Shown here in pieces: positions 1 through 8,298 of a DNA stretch of 64,000 nucleotides. The stretch's first letter is position 1; each line of letters begins with the position of its first letter. Source of the DNA: Clostridiales bacterium (GTDB lineage: Bacteria > Bacillota > Clostridia > Lachnospirales > Lachnospiraceae); assembly GCA_021202015.1 (NCBI GenBank), contig JAJQDV010000054.1:24823-88822 (forward strand), written 5' to 3'. The notes beneath the pieces were generated by a model that was not told where the DNA came from, searched no databases, and saw only the letters and a program-made list of their open reading frames with translations. The position numbers and the translations under genes are program-made.

Positions 1-163
1 TACTGCTCAGGTTTCCGATATCCTCCATGCACGGCGTCTCAATCGGCGTAAAACCGAAGGAGCGGTAGGTATCCCGGATCACGCTCTGCACATAATCCCG
101 GATCGCCATCTCCTCCGGCATGATATCCTTCATCCCGTTGACCGGTTTCTTTTTTAAGGCCAT
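1..163 (-). CDS. hisS: Histidyl-tRNA synthetase, N-terminal fragment (cut by window edge)
   Basis: Only the first 54 residues are present; the rest lies beyond base 1. The N-terminus reads MALKKKPVNGMKDIMPEEM, followed by a stretch with FGFTPIETP. This matches the start of HisRS, a class II synthetase that charges tRNA-His, where a G-x-x-D-x-x-P-x-E element opens motif 1. The ATG at 163 is preceded by AAAGGAG at a good distance. It begins a few bases after the stop of hemZ, so the two are probably co-transcribed. Identity rests on a short segment but the motif is characteristic. Confidence 0.85.
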   Translation of the reverse strand, partial: MALKKKPVNGMKDIMPEEMAIRDYVQSVIRDTYRSFGFTPIETPCMEDIGNLSS

Positions 164-167
164 CGCA

Positions 168-1919
168 TTATTCTCCTTTTATTTTTTCCAGAAGCTTCCG
201 CTTCCGCTCGATCATCTCATCCACGCGTTCCAGATAATTCGTGATATCCTTTACATTCCCCACGCGCTCGATGCGGTTTCCATGGTCATACACAACCTTC
301 GAGGTCGCGCCCGCGCCAAGTGCCATTATAGTCTGTTTTTCTTCCATAATCAAGATGTTATAGATCCCCGCTTTTCCGGGCGCGGCATAACCCACATTTT
401 CAAAATTGCCCGCCATATTTTTCTGCCGGTATAAATAATAGGGCTCCAGACCCATCCGGCGGCAGGCATCCGCCGTCAGCCGAATGGTCTCCCAAGTATT
501 CTCCATATGAAGATGCCCGTACTGCTCCCGCTCGATCCGCAGCCGGGAAGCCCGCTTGACCGCCAGGGAATGGACGGTTACATTGTCCGGACGCAGCTTT
601 GTGATTTCCTCCATCGTCCGGCGCACATCGTCCGGATTTTCCTCCGGCAGACCCGCGATCAGATCCATGTTGATATTATCAAAGCCCATCTCCCGCGCCA
701 GAGAAAAACTCTGCCTCGTCTGTTCCACAGTGTGCTGCCGCCCGATCAGCCGCAGCGTCTCCTCCTTCATTGTCTGGGGATTGATGGAAATGCGGGAGAT
801 GTTGTGCCGTTTTAACACAGCCAGCTTTTCCGCTGTGATACTGTCCGGACGCCCCGCCTCAACTGTGAATTCCAGCAGATGATTCCGGTCATCATCCGAA
901 TGATCCTCATTCCTCTTCGTACCCAGCCATTCCGCATCCCATCCGGTTATGTCACAATCTGGCCGATCTGTACTCTGCCGTCCCACATCCCGTTCCAGAC
1001 CCCCGTAGACGATCCTCCCGTCCGCATCCATGAGACGGAAGCTCTCCCCGATGTGCGTGATCAGCCTTTCCAGCTGCTCCGGCTCCAGGGAGGTGGGCGT
1101 CCCGCCCCCGATATAGACCGAATTCAGATATTTGTCACGGCACATCTGCGCCGTCCGGGAAATCTCTCTGCAAAGTGCGTCCAGATATTCATCCGTCCTG
1201 TTTTTCCAGGATTGAATGGGATAGGAGGTAAACGAGCAGTACAGACAAGTACTCGGACAGAACGGGATGCCGATATACAGGCTGTACCCATCCTCGTAAT
1301 CGATACGCGAGAGCAGTTCCCTCTCCCGCTTTGCGATCCCGATGCTCAGATCGATCTTTTCTTCGGACGCAAAATAAGTCTCCCTCATATAAGCGCGGAT
1401 CTCATCGTCCGTCTTTCCCTCCTCCAGCATGGCGTAGGGAATCTTCGTCGGGCGGATGCCCGTCAGGGTACCCCAGGGGAGCGTCCTGCCCGAGAAAGAG
1501 GCCAGCATCTCATAGAGTTTCTTCTTCAGGCGGTTTTTCGCAGTAATTCGATCCGAAAAATCAACGGAAACCGACCCTCGAAAAGCTTTCTCCTGTGTTC
1601 CTCGAAAAGAGGGAGAATCGTTGTCTTCCTCTCCCCGCCTTTCGCAAAAAAACGTAAAACCGATATCGGCCTCTCCGTAGACGACCGCAAGATGAAAGGC
1701 TGCATCCGGATCGCGCAGCCCCATGTTCTTATTTCCCAACTCTGCCAAACCGGCCCTGAGAGCCGGATCCCCGTGTCCGGATCCACACGCGCCAACCGGC
1801 CGCTCCGGCTCCTCCTCCCGAACCGCCCGCACCAGAACCTCATGTTCCGGATAAAACGCCTTCACCAGAGAGTGGATATCATATTCAAAATCCGCTTTAT
1901 TTAACTCAACTGTAATCAT
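168..1919 (-). CDS. hemZ: Coproporphyrinogen III dehydrogenase-like radical SAM protein HemZ
   Basis: This 583-residue protein belongs to the HemN/HemZ radical SAM group, which decarboxylates coproporphyrinogen III without oxygen or performs related radical chemistry. The cluster motif CPSTCLYC (CxxxCxxC) is at residues 221-228. It is followed by the GGGTPTSL element and by a conserved EAGRPDSI segment. The order is N-terminal HemZ-specific region (about 1-200), radical SAM barrel (about 210-470) and a C-terminal part with YYLYRQKNMAGNFENVGY. HemZ proteins are usually nearer 500 residues. The excess comes from two low-conservation inserts: residues about 35-70, rich in Gly/Glu/Arg, and about 300-350, between RIVYGG and LEFTVEAG. 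It lies in a minus-strand run with an MBL hydrolase upstream and hisS downstream. HemZ identity is firm at family level; the substrate is inferred. Confidence 0.87.
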   Translation of the reverse strand: MITVELNKADFEYDIHSLVKAFYPEHEVLVRAVREEEPERPVGACGSGHGDPALRAGLAELGNKNMGLRDPDAAFHLAVVYGEADIGFTFFCERRGEEDNDSPSFRGTQEKAFRGSVSVDFSDRITAKNRLKKKLYEMLASFSGRTLPWGTLTGIRPTKIPYAMLEEGKTDDEIRAYMRETYFASEEKIDLSIGIAKRERELLSRIDYEDGYSLYIGIPFCPSTCLYCSFTSYPIQSWKNRTDEYLDALCREISRTAQMCRDKYLNSVYIGGGTPTSLEPEQLERLITHIGESFRLMDADGRIVYGGLERDVGRQSTDRPDCDITGWDAEWLGTKRNEDHSDDDRNHLLEFTVEAGRPDSITAEKLAVLKRHNISRISINPQTMKEETLRLIGRQHTVEQTRQSFSLAREMGFDNINMDLIAGLPEENPDDVRRTMEEITKLRPDNVTVHSLAVKRASRLRIEREQYGHLHMENTWETIRLTADACRRMGLEPYYLYRQKNMAGNFENVGYAAPGKAGIYNILIMEEKQTIMALGAGATSKVVYDHGNRIERVGNVKDITNYLERVDEMIERKRKLLEKIKGE

Positions 1920-1943
1920 AGATCCCTGACCGTCACTTCATGT

Positions 1944-2573
1944 TTAAAGGAAGGGATTATACTCCGCCTCATATCCGATGGTTGTTTTTGACATATGACC
2001 CGGATACACCTCGGTATCCCGCGGCAGAACAAGAAGCTTTTCCCGGATGCTTCGCACCAGGTCGGACATACTGCCGCCCGGGAAATCCGTCCGCCCGATC
2101 GAGCCGCAGAACAGAGAATCCCCGCTGATCAGCGTCTTATTCTCCGGAAAATAGTAGCAGACGCCGCCCGCCGTGTGTCCCGGCGTATGAAGAACCCGGA
2201 TATCAAAACCGGCTGCCTGTATCTGCTGCCCATCCTTCAGGAAAACATCCGCCTCATAAGTCTCCGAACAGCCGAACATGGCTGAAACATTGATATGGGG
2301 GCTTCGCATCGTCTCTCTCTCGTCCTCATGGACATAGACGGGAATCTGATACTTCTCCTTTACTTTCTGCGCGTGATGCGCATGATCGTAATGCGCATGG
2401 GTCAGAAAAACCGCCACCGGCCGCAGTCCCTGCGTCCGGATATGCCGATCCAGCATCGGCGCGTCGCCGCCCGGGTCGACAATGATCGTCTCCTTCGTCG
2501 CCGTATTCACCAGGAGATAACAGTTCGTGCCGAGATCTCCCACATTGTATTCCAGAACCTGTAAATCCGCCAT
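1944..2573 (-). CDS. MBL-fold metallo-hydrolase, glyoxalase II-like
   Basis: A 209-residue protein with the metallo-beta-lactamase metal site THAHYDHAHH (HxHxDH, residues 59-64), a second histidine in LHTPGHTAGG, an SGDSLF segment and a late histidine in YPGHMSKT. Small proteins of this family in Firmicutes hydrolyse thioesters or related substrates in the cytoplasm. The true substrate cannot be read from sequence. There is no signal peptide. The ATG has GAAAGGA upstream. It starts 26 bp after rel and ends 24 bp before hemZ, which suggests one operon. A neighbour of rel is common for this family in Clostridia, from general knowledge. Confidence 0.85.
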   Translation of the reverse strand: MADLQVLEYNVGDLGTNCYLLVNTATKETIIVDPGGDAPMLDRHIRTQGLRPVAVFLTHAHYDHAHHAQKVKEKYQIPVYVHEDERETMRSPHINVSAMFGCSETYEADVFLKDGQQIQAAGFDIRVLHTPGHTAGGVCYYFPENKTLISGDSLFCGSIGRTDFPGGSMSDLVRSIREKLLVLPRDTEVYPGHMSKTTIGYEAEYNPFL

Positions 2574-2599
2574 AAATCGTTTCCTTTCACCCTGTTGTT

Positions 2600-4933
2600 T
2601 TATGCTGTCGTCCGCTCAATATCCGATATACTCTCAATCTGCTGCAGCTTCGTCGTCAGGGACGACAACTCATCCTTCCCTTTCGTCCGGAAGGAAACCG
2701 TGATCGTCGCCACACCCTTTTTGCTTGTACGGGAATTGATCGAAACGATATCGATCCCCCGCTCGGTAAATACCTTTGAAACATCCACCAGCAGACCGGT
2801 ACGGTTGTCCGCAAAGATCTTGATCTCGGCCAGATAGCTGCCATGACCGTCAACCTCATCCGCCGCTCCGCTCTGCCACTCCGCGTCGATCAGACGGTTC
2901 CGGTCCAGTGCCGGAAGCTGGATAATATTCATACAGTCCGTGCGATGGATGGAAACCCCCCGTCCTCTGGTCACAAAGCCGACGATCTCATCGCCGGGCA
3001 CCGGACTGCAGCATTTGGAAAAATGGACCGCCACATCCGCGATTCCCTTTACGACAATGCCGCTCTTTTTCTTCGAACCGTTCTCGGAAACCGCCCGCTC
3101 CCGGCTGTCGCCCGCGCTCTCCAGAACCTGAGCGTCTGTCACGGAAAGACGAAGCTCCTTTTTCCTCTCCTCGACCATGCGGTTGACAATCTGCGCCTCC
3201 CGCAGGCCGCCGTGACCCACCGCGGCCAGAACGGATTCCCAGTCCCGGAACCCGTATTTTTTCTGAACCTTCTCCCTGTAAAAAGGCTTGCTGATCTCCG
3301 CGGGATCGATGCCCTTCGTCCTGCAGTAATTCTGCAGCATCTCCTTGCCGCGCTGGATATTCTCCTCCTTGAACTCATGGCGGAACCACTGATTGATCTT
3401 ATTTCGTGCCTGCGGACTCTTCACGACGTTCAGCCAGTCACGGCTGGGGCCTTTGGAGTTCGCTGACGTCACGATCTCAAGCTGGTCGCCGTTCCGGATC
3501 TTGTAATCAATGGGGACAAGCTTTCCGTTGACCTTCGCTCCGACCATCTTATTTCCCACCGCGCTGTGAATGCTGTAGGCAAAATCGATCGCCGTCGAGC
3601 CCATGGGCAGCGACTTGACGTCTCCGTTCGGCGTAAAACAAAACACCGTGTCCGAAAACAGATCGAGGTCTGTCTTCAGTAAACTCATAAACTCTTTATT
3701 ATCCGAGGTTCCCTGCTGCCATTCCAGGATCTGGCGCAGCCAGCTCAGCTTCTCCTCCTCGCCGCCGATGGCATTGCCGTTATTTGCCTCTTTATATTTC
3801 CAGTGCGCCGCAATACCGTACTCGGAGGTGCGGTGCATCTCCTCGGTCCGGATCTGAATCTCAAAGGGTCTGCCGTCCGGCCCGATCAGCGTCGTGTGAA
3901 GCGACTGGTACATATTCGGCTTCGGCATGGCGATATAGTCCTTGAACCGGCCGGGGATAGGCGTATAATGCTCATGAATGACGCCCAGCGCAGCGTAGCA
4001 GTCCTTCACATCCTTCACGATGATGCGGATCGCGAACAGATCATAAATCTGATCCAGCGTCTTGTTCTGATTCACCATCTTCTTATAGATGCTGAAAAAA
4101 TGCTTCGCGCGTCCCATGATGCTCGCCCGGATGCCGGCGTCCATGATCACCCTGCTGACCGCCGCCACCAGGGAATTGATATGCTCCTCCCGGACAGACT
4201 TACGCTCCGCCACCTGTTTCACCAGATCATAGTACGCGTCCGGCTCCAGATACTTGAGGGCCAGATCGTCCAGCTCGATCTTGATCTTTGAAATGCCGAG
4301 CCTCTGAGCAATGGGCGCATAGATATCCATCGTCTCCTTCGCCTTCTCCCTCTGCTTCTCCGGCTTCATATACTGCAGTGTCCGCATATTGTGCAGACGG
4401 TCCGCCAGCTTGATGATGATCACACGGATATCCTTCGCCATGGCGAGGAACATCTTGCGCAGATTCTCTGCCTGCACCTCAATCTTGTCCGCATCGTAGG
4501 ACAGCTGGCCCAGCTTCGTGACGCCGTCCACGAGAAGTGCGACCTCCGCCCCGAACTGTTCCGTGATCTCTTCCTCGGTCAGTACCGTATCCTCCACCAC
4601 ATCGTGCAGAAGACCGGCCACGATCGTTTCCTTATCCATCTCCAGCTCCGCCAGAATAATCGCCACGTAGAGCGGATGGATGATATAGGGTTCGCCTGAT
4701 TTTCGCACCTGAGCCGCGTGCGCGTCCCGGGCCAGCTGATAAGCCTTCTCCACCAGCGTGATATCCTCGGACGGATGATACTTGCGGATACTCGTGACCA
4801 ACTGACCATACAGTTCCTCCGGCTCTACAAAATCCCGAATCGTGACAAACGGCTCCGGATCCGGCATGACCGCAATGTCATTCTCCGTCATACCTTCCTG
4901 TTTTGCTGACACATTTTCTTTCTCTGCATTCAT
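2600..4933 (-). CDS. rel: Bifunctional (p)ppGpp synthetase/hydrolase, RelA/SpoT family
   Basis: About 777 residues, the usual length of a long Rel enzyme. The domains run in standard order: the HD hydrolase with GLLHDVVEDT near residue 110; the synthetase with YQSLHTTLIGPDG around residue 345; a TGS domain beginning VFCFTPNGDVKSLP; a zinc-finger-like region with HFSKCCSPVPGD; and a C-terminal ACT domain. Both catalytic halves look intact, so it should make and degrade the stringent alarmone. An in-frame GTG lies three codons upstream (4942), but the ATG at 4933 has AGGTGA at five bases and is preferred. A promoter candidate is at 4989-5017. The MBL gene and hemZ follow closely. Confidence 0.95.
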   Translation of the reverse strand: MNAEKENVSAKQEGMTENDIAVMPDPEPFVTIRDFVEPEELYGQLVTSIRKYHPSEDITLVEKAYQLARDAHAAQVRKSGEPYIIHPLYVAIILAELEMDKETIVAGLLHDVVEDTVLTEEEITEQFGAEVALLVDGVTKLGQLSYDADKIEVQAENLRKMFLAMAKDIRVIIIKLADRLHNMRTLQYMKPEKQREKAKETMDIYAPIAQRLGISKIKIELDDLALKYLEPDAYYDLVKQVAERKSVREEHINSLVAAVSRVIMDAGIRASIMGRAKHFFSIYKKMVNQNKTLDQIYDLFAIRIIVKDVKDCYAALGVIHEHYTPIPGRFKDYIAMPKPNMYQSLHTTLIGPDGRPFEIQIRTEEMHRTSEYGIAAHWKYKEANNGNAIGGEEEKLSWLRQILEWQQGTSDNKEFMSLLKTDLDLFSDTVFCFTPNGDVKSLPMGSTAIDFAYSIHSAVGNKMVGAKVNGKLVPIDYKIRNGDQLEIVTSANSKGPSRDWLNVVKSPQARNKINQWFRHEFKEENIQRGKEMLQNYCRTKGIDPAEISKPFYREKVQKKYGFRDWESVLAAVGHGGLREAQIVNRMVEERKKELRLSVTDAQVLESAGDSRERAVSENGSKKKSGIVVKGIADVAVHFSKCCSPVPGDEIVGFVTRGRGVSIHRTDCMNIIQLPALDRNRLIDAEWQSGAADEVDGHGSYLAEIKIFADNRTGLLVDVSKVFTERGIDIVSINSRTSKKGVATITVSFRTKGKDELSSLTTKLQQIESISDIERTTA

Positions 4934-4988
4934 AACATTCACCTGTGTTTGCTGCCATATATACCCTCTTCTTCACCTATAGTAGTAA

Positions 4989-5017
4989 ATTATAAATAAT
5001 TTATAAAAAAAAAGCAA
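4989..5017 (-). promoter_or_regulatory. Sigma-A type promoter for the rel operon
   Basis: On the minus strand TTGCTT and TATAAT are separated by 17 bp, about 55 bp ahead of the rel start. The spacer is A/T rich. Read by eye only. Confidence 0.6.
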
Positions 5018-5125
5018 GATTTCCTGCTTCTGTTTTTACGTTCTTATTGCAAAACATAAGGTTTTCAAGTAAAATATATACCATGTTGTATGTCAGCGGC
5101 GCACAAAATGTCCGCGAGACTACAT

Positions 5126-5155
5126 TTGTCCGTCTGTTGACGACACTTTTATATT
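5126..5155 (+). promoter_or_regulatory. Promoter candidate for the cyclophilin gene
   Basis: TTGTCC and TATATT are 18 bp apart. They end about 20 bp before the start codon, just ahead of an AGGAGG ribosome site. Moderately good match. Confidence 0.4.
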
Positions 5156-5176
5156 TAATCAGGAGGAACAGATACT

Positions 5177-5698
5177 ATGGCAAAGAATCCCATCGTTACG
5201 ATCGAAATGGAAAACGGCGATATCATGAAAGCGGAGCTCTATCCGGAGATCGCCCCGAACACGGTAAACAACTTTATCTCCCTTGTGAAAAAAGGCTTTT
5301 ATGACGGCGTCATCTTCCACAGAGTCATTTCCGGATTTATGATCCAGGGCGGCGATCCGGAAGGAAGAGGCACCGGCAACCCGGGCTACTGCATCCGGGG
5401 CGAGTTCTCCGGCAACGGTTTCCCGAACGACTTAAAGCACACGCCGGGTGTACTGTCCATGGCGCGCGCCATGCCAAAGGACTCGGCCGGCAGCCAGTTT
5501 TTTATCATGCACAAAACCTCTCCTCATCTCGACGGCGAGTACGCCGCTTTCGGAAAGGTGATCGAGGGTCTGGATATCGTAGATAAGATCGCGACCTGCC
5601 GGACGGACTGGAACGATAAGCCGCAGGAAAAACAGATGATGAAGAAGGTAACCGTCGAGACATTCGGCGTGGAATATCCGGAACCGGAGAAATGCTGA
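5177..5698 (+). CDS. Peptidyl-prolyl cis-trans isomerase, cyclophilin type
   Basis: A 173-residue single-domain cyclophilin. The signature FHRVISGFMIQGGDPEGRG carries the catalytic Arg and the Phe/Met/Gln active-site residues. Further downstream are SMARAMPKDSAGSQFFI and the histidine-containing HLDGEYAAFGKV. It catalyses proline isomerisation during protein folding. There is no signal peptide, so it acts in the cytoplasm. The start has AGGAGGA nine bases upstream. It is divergent from rel and convergent with the PAP2 gene, so it probably stands alone. Confidence 0.95.
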   Translation: MAKNPIVTIEMENGDIMKAELYPEIAPNTVNNFISLVKKGFYDGVIFHRVISGFMIQGGDPEGRGTGNPGYCIRGEFSGNGFPNDLKHTPGVLSMARAMPKDSAGSQFFIMHKTSPHLDGEYAAFGKVIEGLDIVDKIATCRTDWNDKPQEKQMMKKVTVETFGVEYPEPEKC

Positions 5699-5725
5699 TC
5701 TGCTCATGTTATTTTGCGGCAGTTC

Positions 5726-6307
5726 CTAACGCCGTCTGCGGCGCCGTGTCCGGCGCGCCCGGCGCTTGTATTTTTTCTCCCCGAAAAGCCAGAACAAAAC
5801 GAGTCCGATCAGGAATCCGATGATCGCGCCGCAGATGACGTCGGAGGGGTAATGCACGCCTACATACAGACGGGAAAGCGACAACAGGAAAGCCAGCGCA
5901 AGACACGGCCATCCGATCCACTTTCTGCAGCTTTTGCTGATCACCGCAGCGGCGGCAAAACCCGCCGAAGCGTGTCCTGACGGAAAGGAGTACCCGCTCA
6001 TCGGACCGATCAGGCTGGTCAGCCCGCTGACCACCTCATAGGGACGCACCCGCGCCACATAATTCTTCAAAAACAAATTAGAAATGCACAGGGAGAGCGC
6101 GAGCGCCACCAGGGACAGAACACCCGCCCTGCGCGTCTTTTTCGGGATCAGGAGCAGAATGGAGATCACGATCCAGATCAGCCCGTGGTTTCCCAGCTTC
6201 GTAAAACGAACCACCCACGGAGTCAGCGCGGCAAACCGCAGATGATTCTGTATGAAGAGCAGGATCCATCCGTCCGCTCTCTGTAACGCATTTAAAATCG
6301 CATCCAT
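5726..6307 (-). CDS. PAP2-family membrane phosphatase
   Basis: A 193-residue membrane protein with all three PAP2 motifs: KNYVARVRP (KX6RP), PSGHASAG, and SRLYVGVHYPSD (SRX5HX3D). About five hydrophobic segments surround them, with the active site expected on the outer face. In Firmicutes such proteins often dephosphorylate undecaprenyl pyrophosphate or phosphatidylglycerol phosphate; the substrate is not decidable here. The C-terminus is a strongly basic Arg-rich tail. The start has AAAGGAA upstream. It follows glgB by 85 bp in the gene-free orientation, without evidence of co-transcription. Confidence 0.88.
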   Translation of the reverse strand: MDAILNALQRADGWILLFIQNHLRFAALTPWVVRFTKLGNHGLIWIVISILLLIPKKTRRAGVLSLVALALSLCISNLFLKNYVARVRPYEVVSGLTSLIGPMSGYSFPSGHASAGFAAAAVISKSCRKWIGWPCLALAFLLSLSRLYVGVHYPSDVICGAIIGFLIGLVLFWLFGEKKYKRRARRTRRRRRR

Positions 6308-6362
6308 CGTAATTCCTTTTTCTCTGAACGGCTCTGCTTCACTGAGCTTCTTCGTATACGAC

Positions 6363-6383
6363 GGGCAGGGTCAGCCCCTGCCC
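6363..6383 (-). terminator. Hairpin after glgB, possible weak terminator
   Basis: GGGCAGGG and CCCTGCCC form an 8 bp stem about 10 bp past the glgB stop. No clear T-run follows on the minus strand, so termination is uncertain. Confidence 0.3.
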
Positions 6384-6392
6384 CTGCACTCA

Positions 6393-8288
6393 TTAAAATT
6401 TAAACACGGCGATACCGTAGGGATCCAGCGGGTAGGCAAAGGAGAAATCCCTCCCGTCGCAGGCCCGTTTCTCCGCGATATAGGTCTCCGGACGCTTGCT
6501 TCCGATGCCGCCGAAGCGCTTCTCCGAACCATCCAGAATCAGCGTATATTTTTTCTTTTTCGGCACGCCGACACAGTAATCCTCCCGCTCCACCGGGGAG
6601 AAATTGATCACAAACAGCAGATTGTTCCTGCCGGTTTTCCCGTGGCGCACAAAGCTGAAGATATTGCGGAAATTATCATTGGCGTTGATCCACTCAAAAC
6701 CCGCCGGCTGATCGTCGAGCTGGTACATTGCCGGATATTTCAGATAGAGCCGGTTCAGTTCCTTTACAAACTCCTGCAGCCGGGCATGCTCCTCCTCTTC
6801 GAGCAGATCCCAGTCGAGTTCGCGCTTCTCGCTCCACTCGCGGAGCTGGCCGAACTCCCCGCCCATAAACAGAAGCTTCTTGCCGGGATGGCCCATCATA
6901 AAAGTATAGGCGCACATGAGATTCCGGAACTTATCGATCCCGAGCCCCGGCATCTTGTTCAGCATGGAGCACTTCAGATGAACCACTTCGTCATGAGACA
7001 GGACAAGAATATACTCCTCACTGTAATTGTATGTCATGGCAAAGGTCATTTTATTATGATTGTCTTTCCTGAAATAGGGATCCAGCTTCATATAATCCAG
7101 GAAATCGTGCATCCATCCCATATTCCACTTGTAGGAAAAATTCAGCCCGTCTTCCGCCGCTTTTCCCGTCACATGGGGCCAGGCGGTGGACTCCTCCGCG
7201 ATCATGACAGCGCCGTTATTGCGTCCGCAGACCAGCGTATTCAGATGTTTGAACAGCTCGATCGCCTCGAGATTCTCATTTCCGCCGTATTTATTCGCAA
7301 CCCACTGGCCGTCCTGCTTTCCGTAATCCAGATAGAGCATGGAGGCCACCGCGTCCACACGGAGTCCGTCCACATGGTACTGCTCCACCCACATCAGTGC
7401 GCTGCCGAGAAGGAAATTTTTTACCTCTGTTTTCCCATAGTCAAAAATCTTCGTCCCCCAGTCCGGATGCTCACCCTTTCTCGAATCCGCGTATTCATAC
7501 AGACAGGTGCCGTCAAACTCCGCGAGCCCGTGCGCGTCGCGCGGGAAATGCGCCGGCACCCAGTCAAGAATGACGCCGATTTTTCTCTTGTGGAGGTAAT
7601 TGATCATCCAGGCAAAATCCTCCGGCGATCCGTAACGGGAGGTCGGCGCGTAGTAGCCGGTCACCTGATAACCCCAGGAGCCGTCAAACGGATACTCGGA
7701 CATTCCCATCAGCTCCACATGCGTGTAGCCCATCTCTTTGACATATTTTGCCACCTCCACCGCAAACTCGCGGTATGTATAAAAGCCGTTGTCCTCTCCG
7801 TATCCCTCATGGCGCTTCCAGGAGCCGGGATGCACCTCATAGATATTCATCGGCTTCTCATAGATGTTCCGGGTCTCGATCCGTTCCCTCATCCAGACAT
7901 CGTCCGACCATTTGAGCTTCGTGATATCCGCCACCCGTGACGCCGTACCCGGTCGCATCTCCGCGTAATTCGCATAAGGATCCGCCTTGTACAGCTTCCG
8001 GCCGTCCTTCGTCTCGATCAGATACTTATACAGATCGCCCTTCTGGACCTTCGGAATAAAAAGCTCGTAAATACCGTTCGGCTCCAGACGTTTCATCTCA
8101 TGAGAGGTCTCATCCCATTCATTGAACGAACCGATCACCCACACCTTTTTCGCGTTCGGCGCCCAGACAGCGAAATAAACGCCCTGCGTCTTTCCGCGCT
8201 TTTCCGGATGCGCACCCAGTTTTTTGTAAATGTCGTAGTGAACGCCCTCCCCGAACAGATACATATCATAATCCGTAATATTCCCCAT
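6393..8288 (-). CDS. glgB: 1,4-alpha-glucan branching enzyme
   Basis: A 631-residue GH13 enzyme that introduces alpha-1,6 branches into glycogen. An N-terminal carbohydrate-binding region contains FAVWAPNAKKVWVIGSFNEW. The catalytic barrel shows the nucleophile in DGLRVDAVASM (about residue 312), the acid/base Glu in MIAEEST (about 366) and the transition-state Asp in LSHDEVVH (about 433). A beta-sandwich C-terminal domain ends GIAVFKF. The ATG at 8288 has AGGAGG at a good distance; the upstream in-frame ATG lacks one. No other glycogen gene is in the window. It starts 10 bp after the large helical/ATPase gene, so the two are likely co-transcribed. Confidence 0.95.
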   Translation of the reverse strand: MGNITDYDMYLFGEGVHYDIYKKLGAHPEKRGKTQGVYFAVWAPNAKKVWVIGSFNEWDETSHEMKRLEPNGIYELFIPKVQKGDLYKYLIETKDGRKLYKADPYANYAEMRPGTASRVADITKLKWSDDVWMRERIETRNIYEKPMNIYEVHPGSWKRHEGYGEDNGFYTYREFAVEVAKYVKEMGYTHVELMGMSEYPFDGSWGYQVTGYYAPTSRYGSPEDFAWMINYLHKRKIGVILDWVPAHFPRDAHGLAEFDGTCLYEYADSRKGEHPDWGTKIFDYGKTEVKNFLLGSALMWVEQYHVDGLRVDAVASMLYLDYGKQDGQWVANKYGGNENLEAIELFKHLNTLVCGRNNGAVMIAEESTAWPHVTGKAAEDGLNFSYKWNMGWMHDFLDYMKLDPYFRKDNHNKMTFAMTYNYSEEYILVLSHDEVVHLKCSMLNKMPGLGIDKFRNLMCAYTFMMGHPGKKLLFMGGEFGQLREWSEKRELDWDLLEEEEHARLQEFVKELNRLYLKYPAMYQLDDQPAGFEWINANDNFRNIFSFVRHGKTGRNNLLFVINFSPVEREDYCVGVPKKKKYTLILDGSEKRFGGIGSKRPETYIAEKRACDGRDFSFAYPLDPYGIAVFKF

Positions 8289-8298
8289 TTTATGCCTC

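Noticed and set aside
6252..7940. Plus-strand open frame of 562 codons
   Set aside because: Antisense to glgB, which carries all GH13 catalytic residues.
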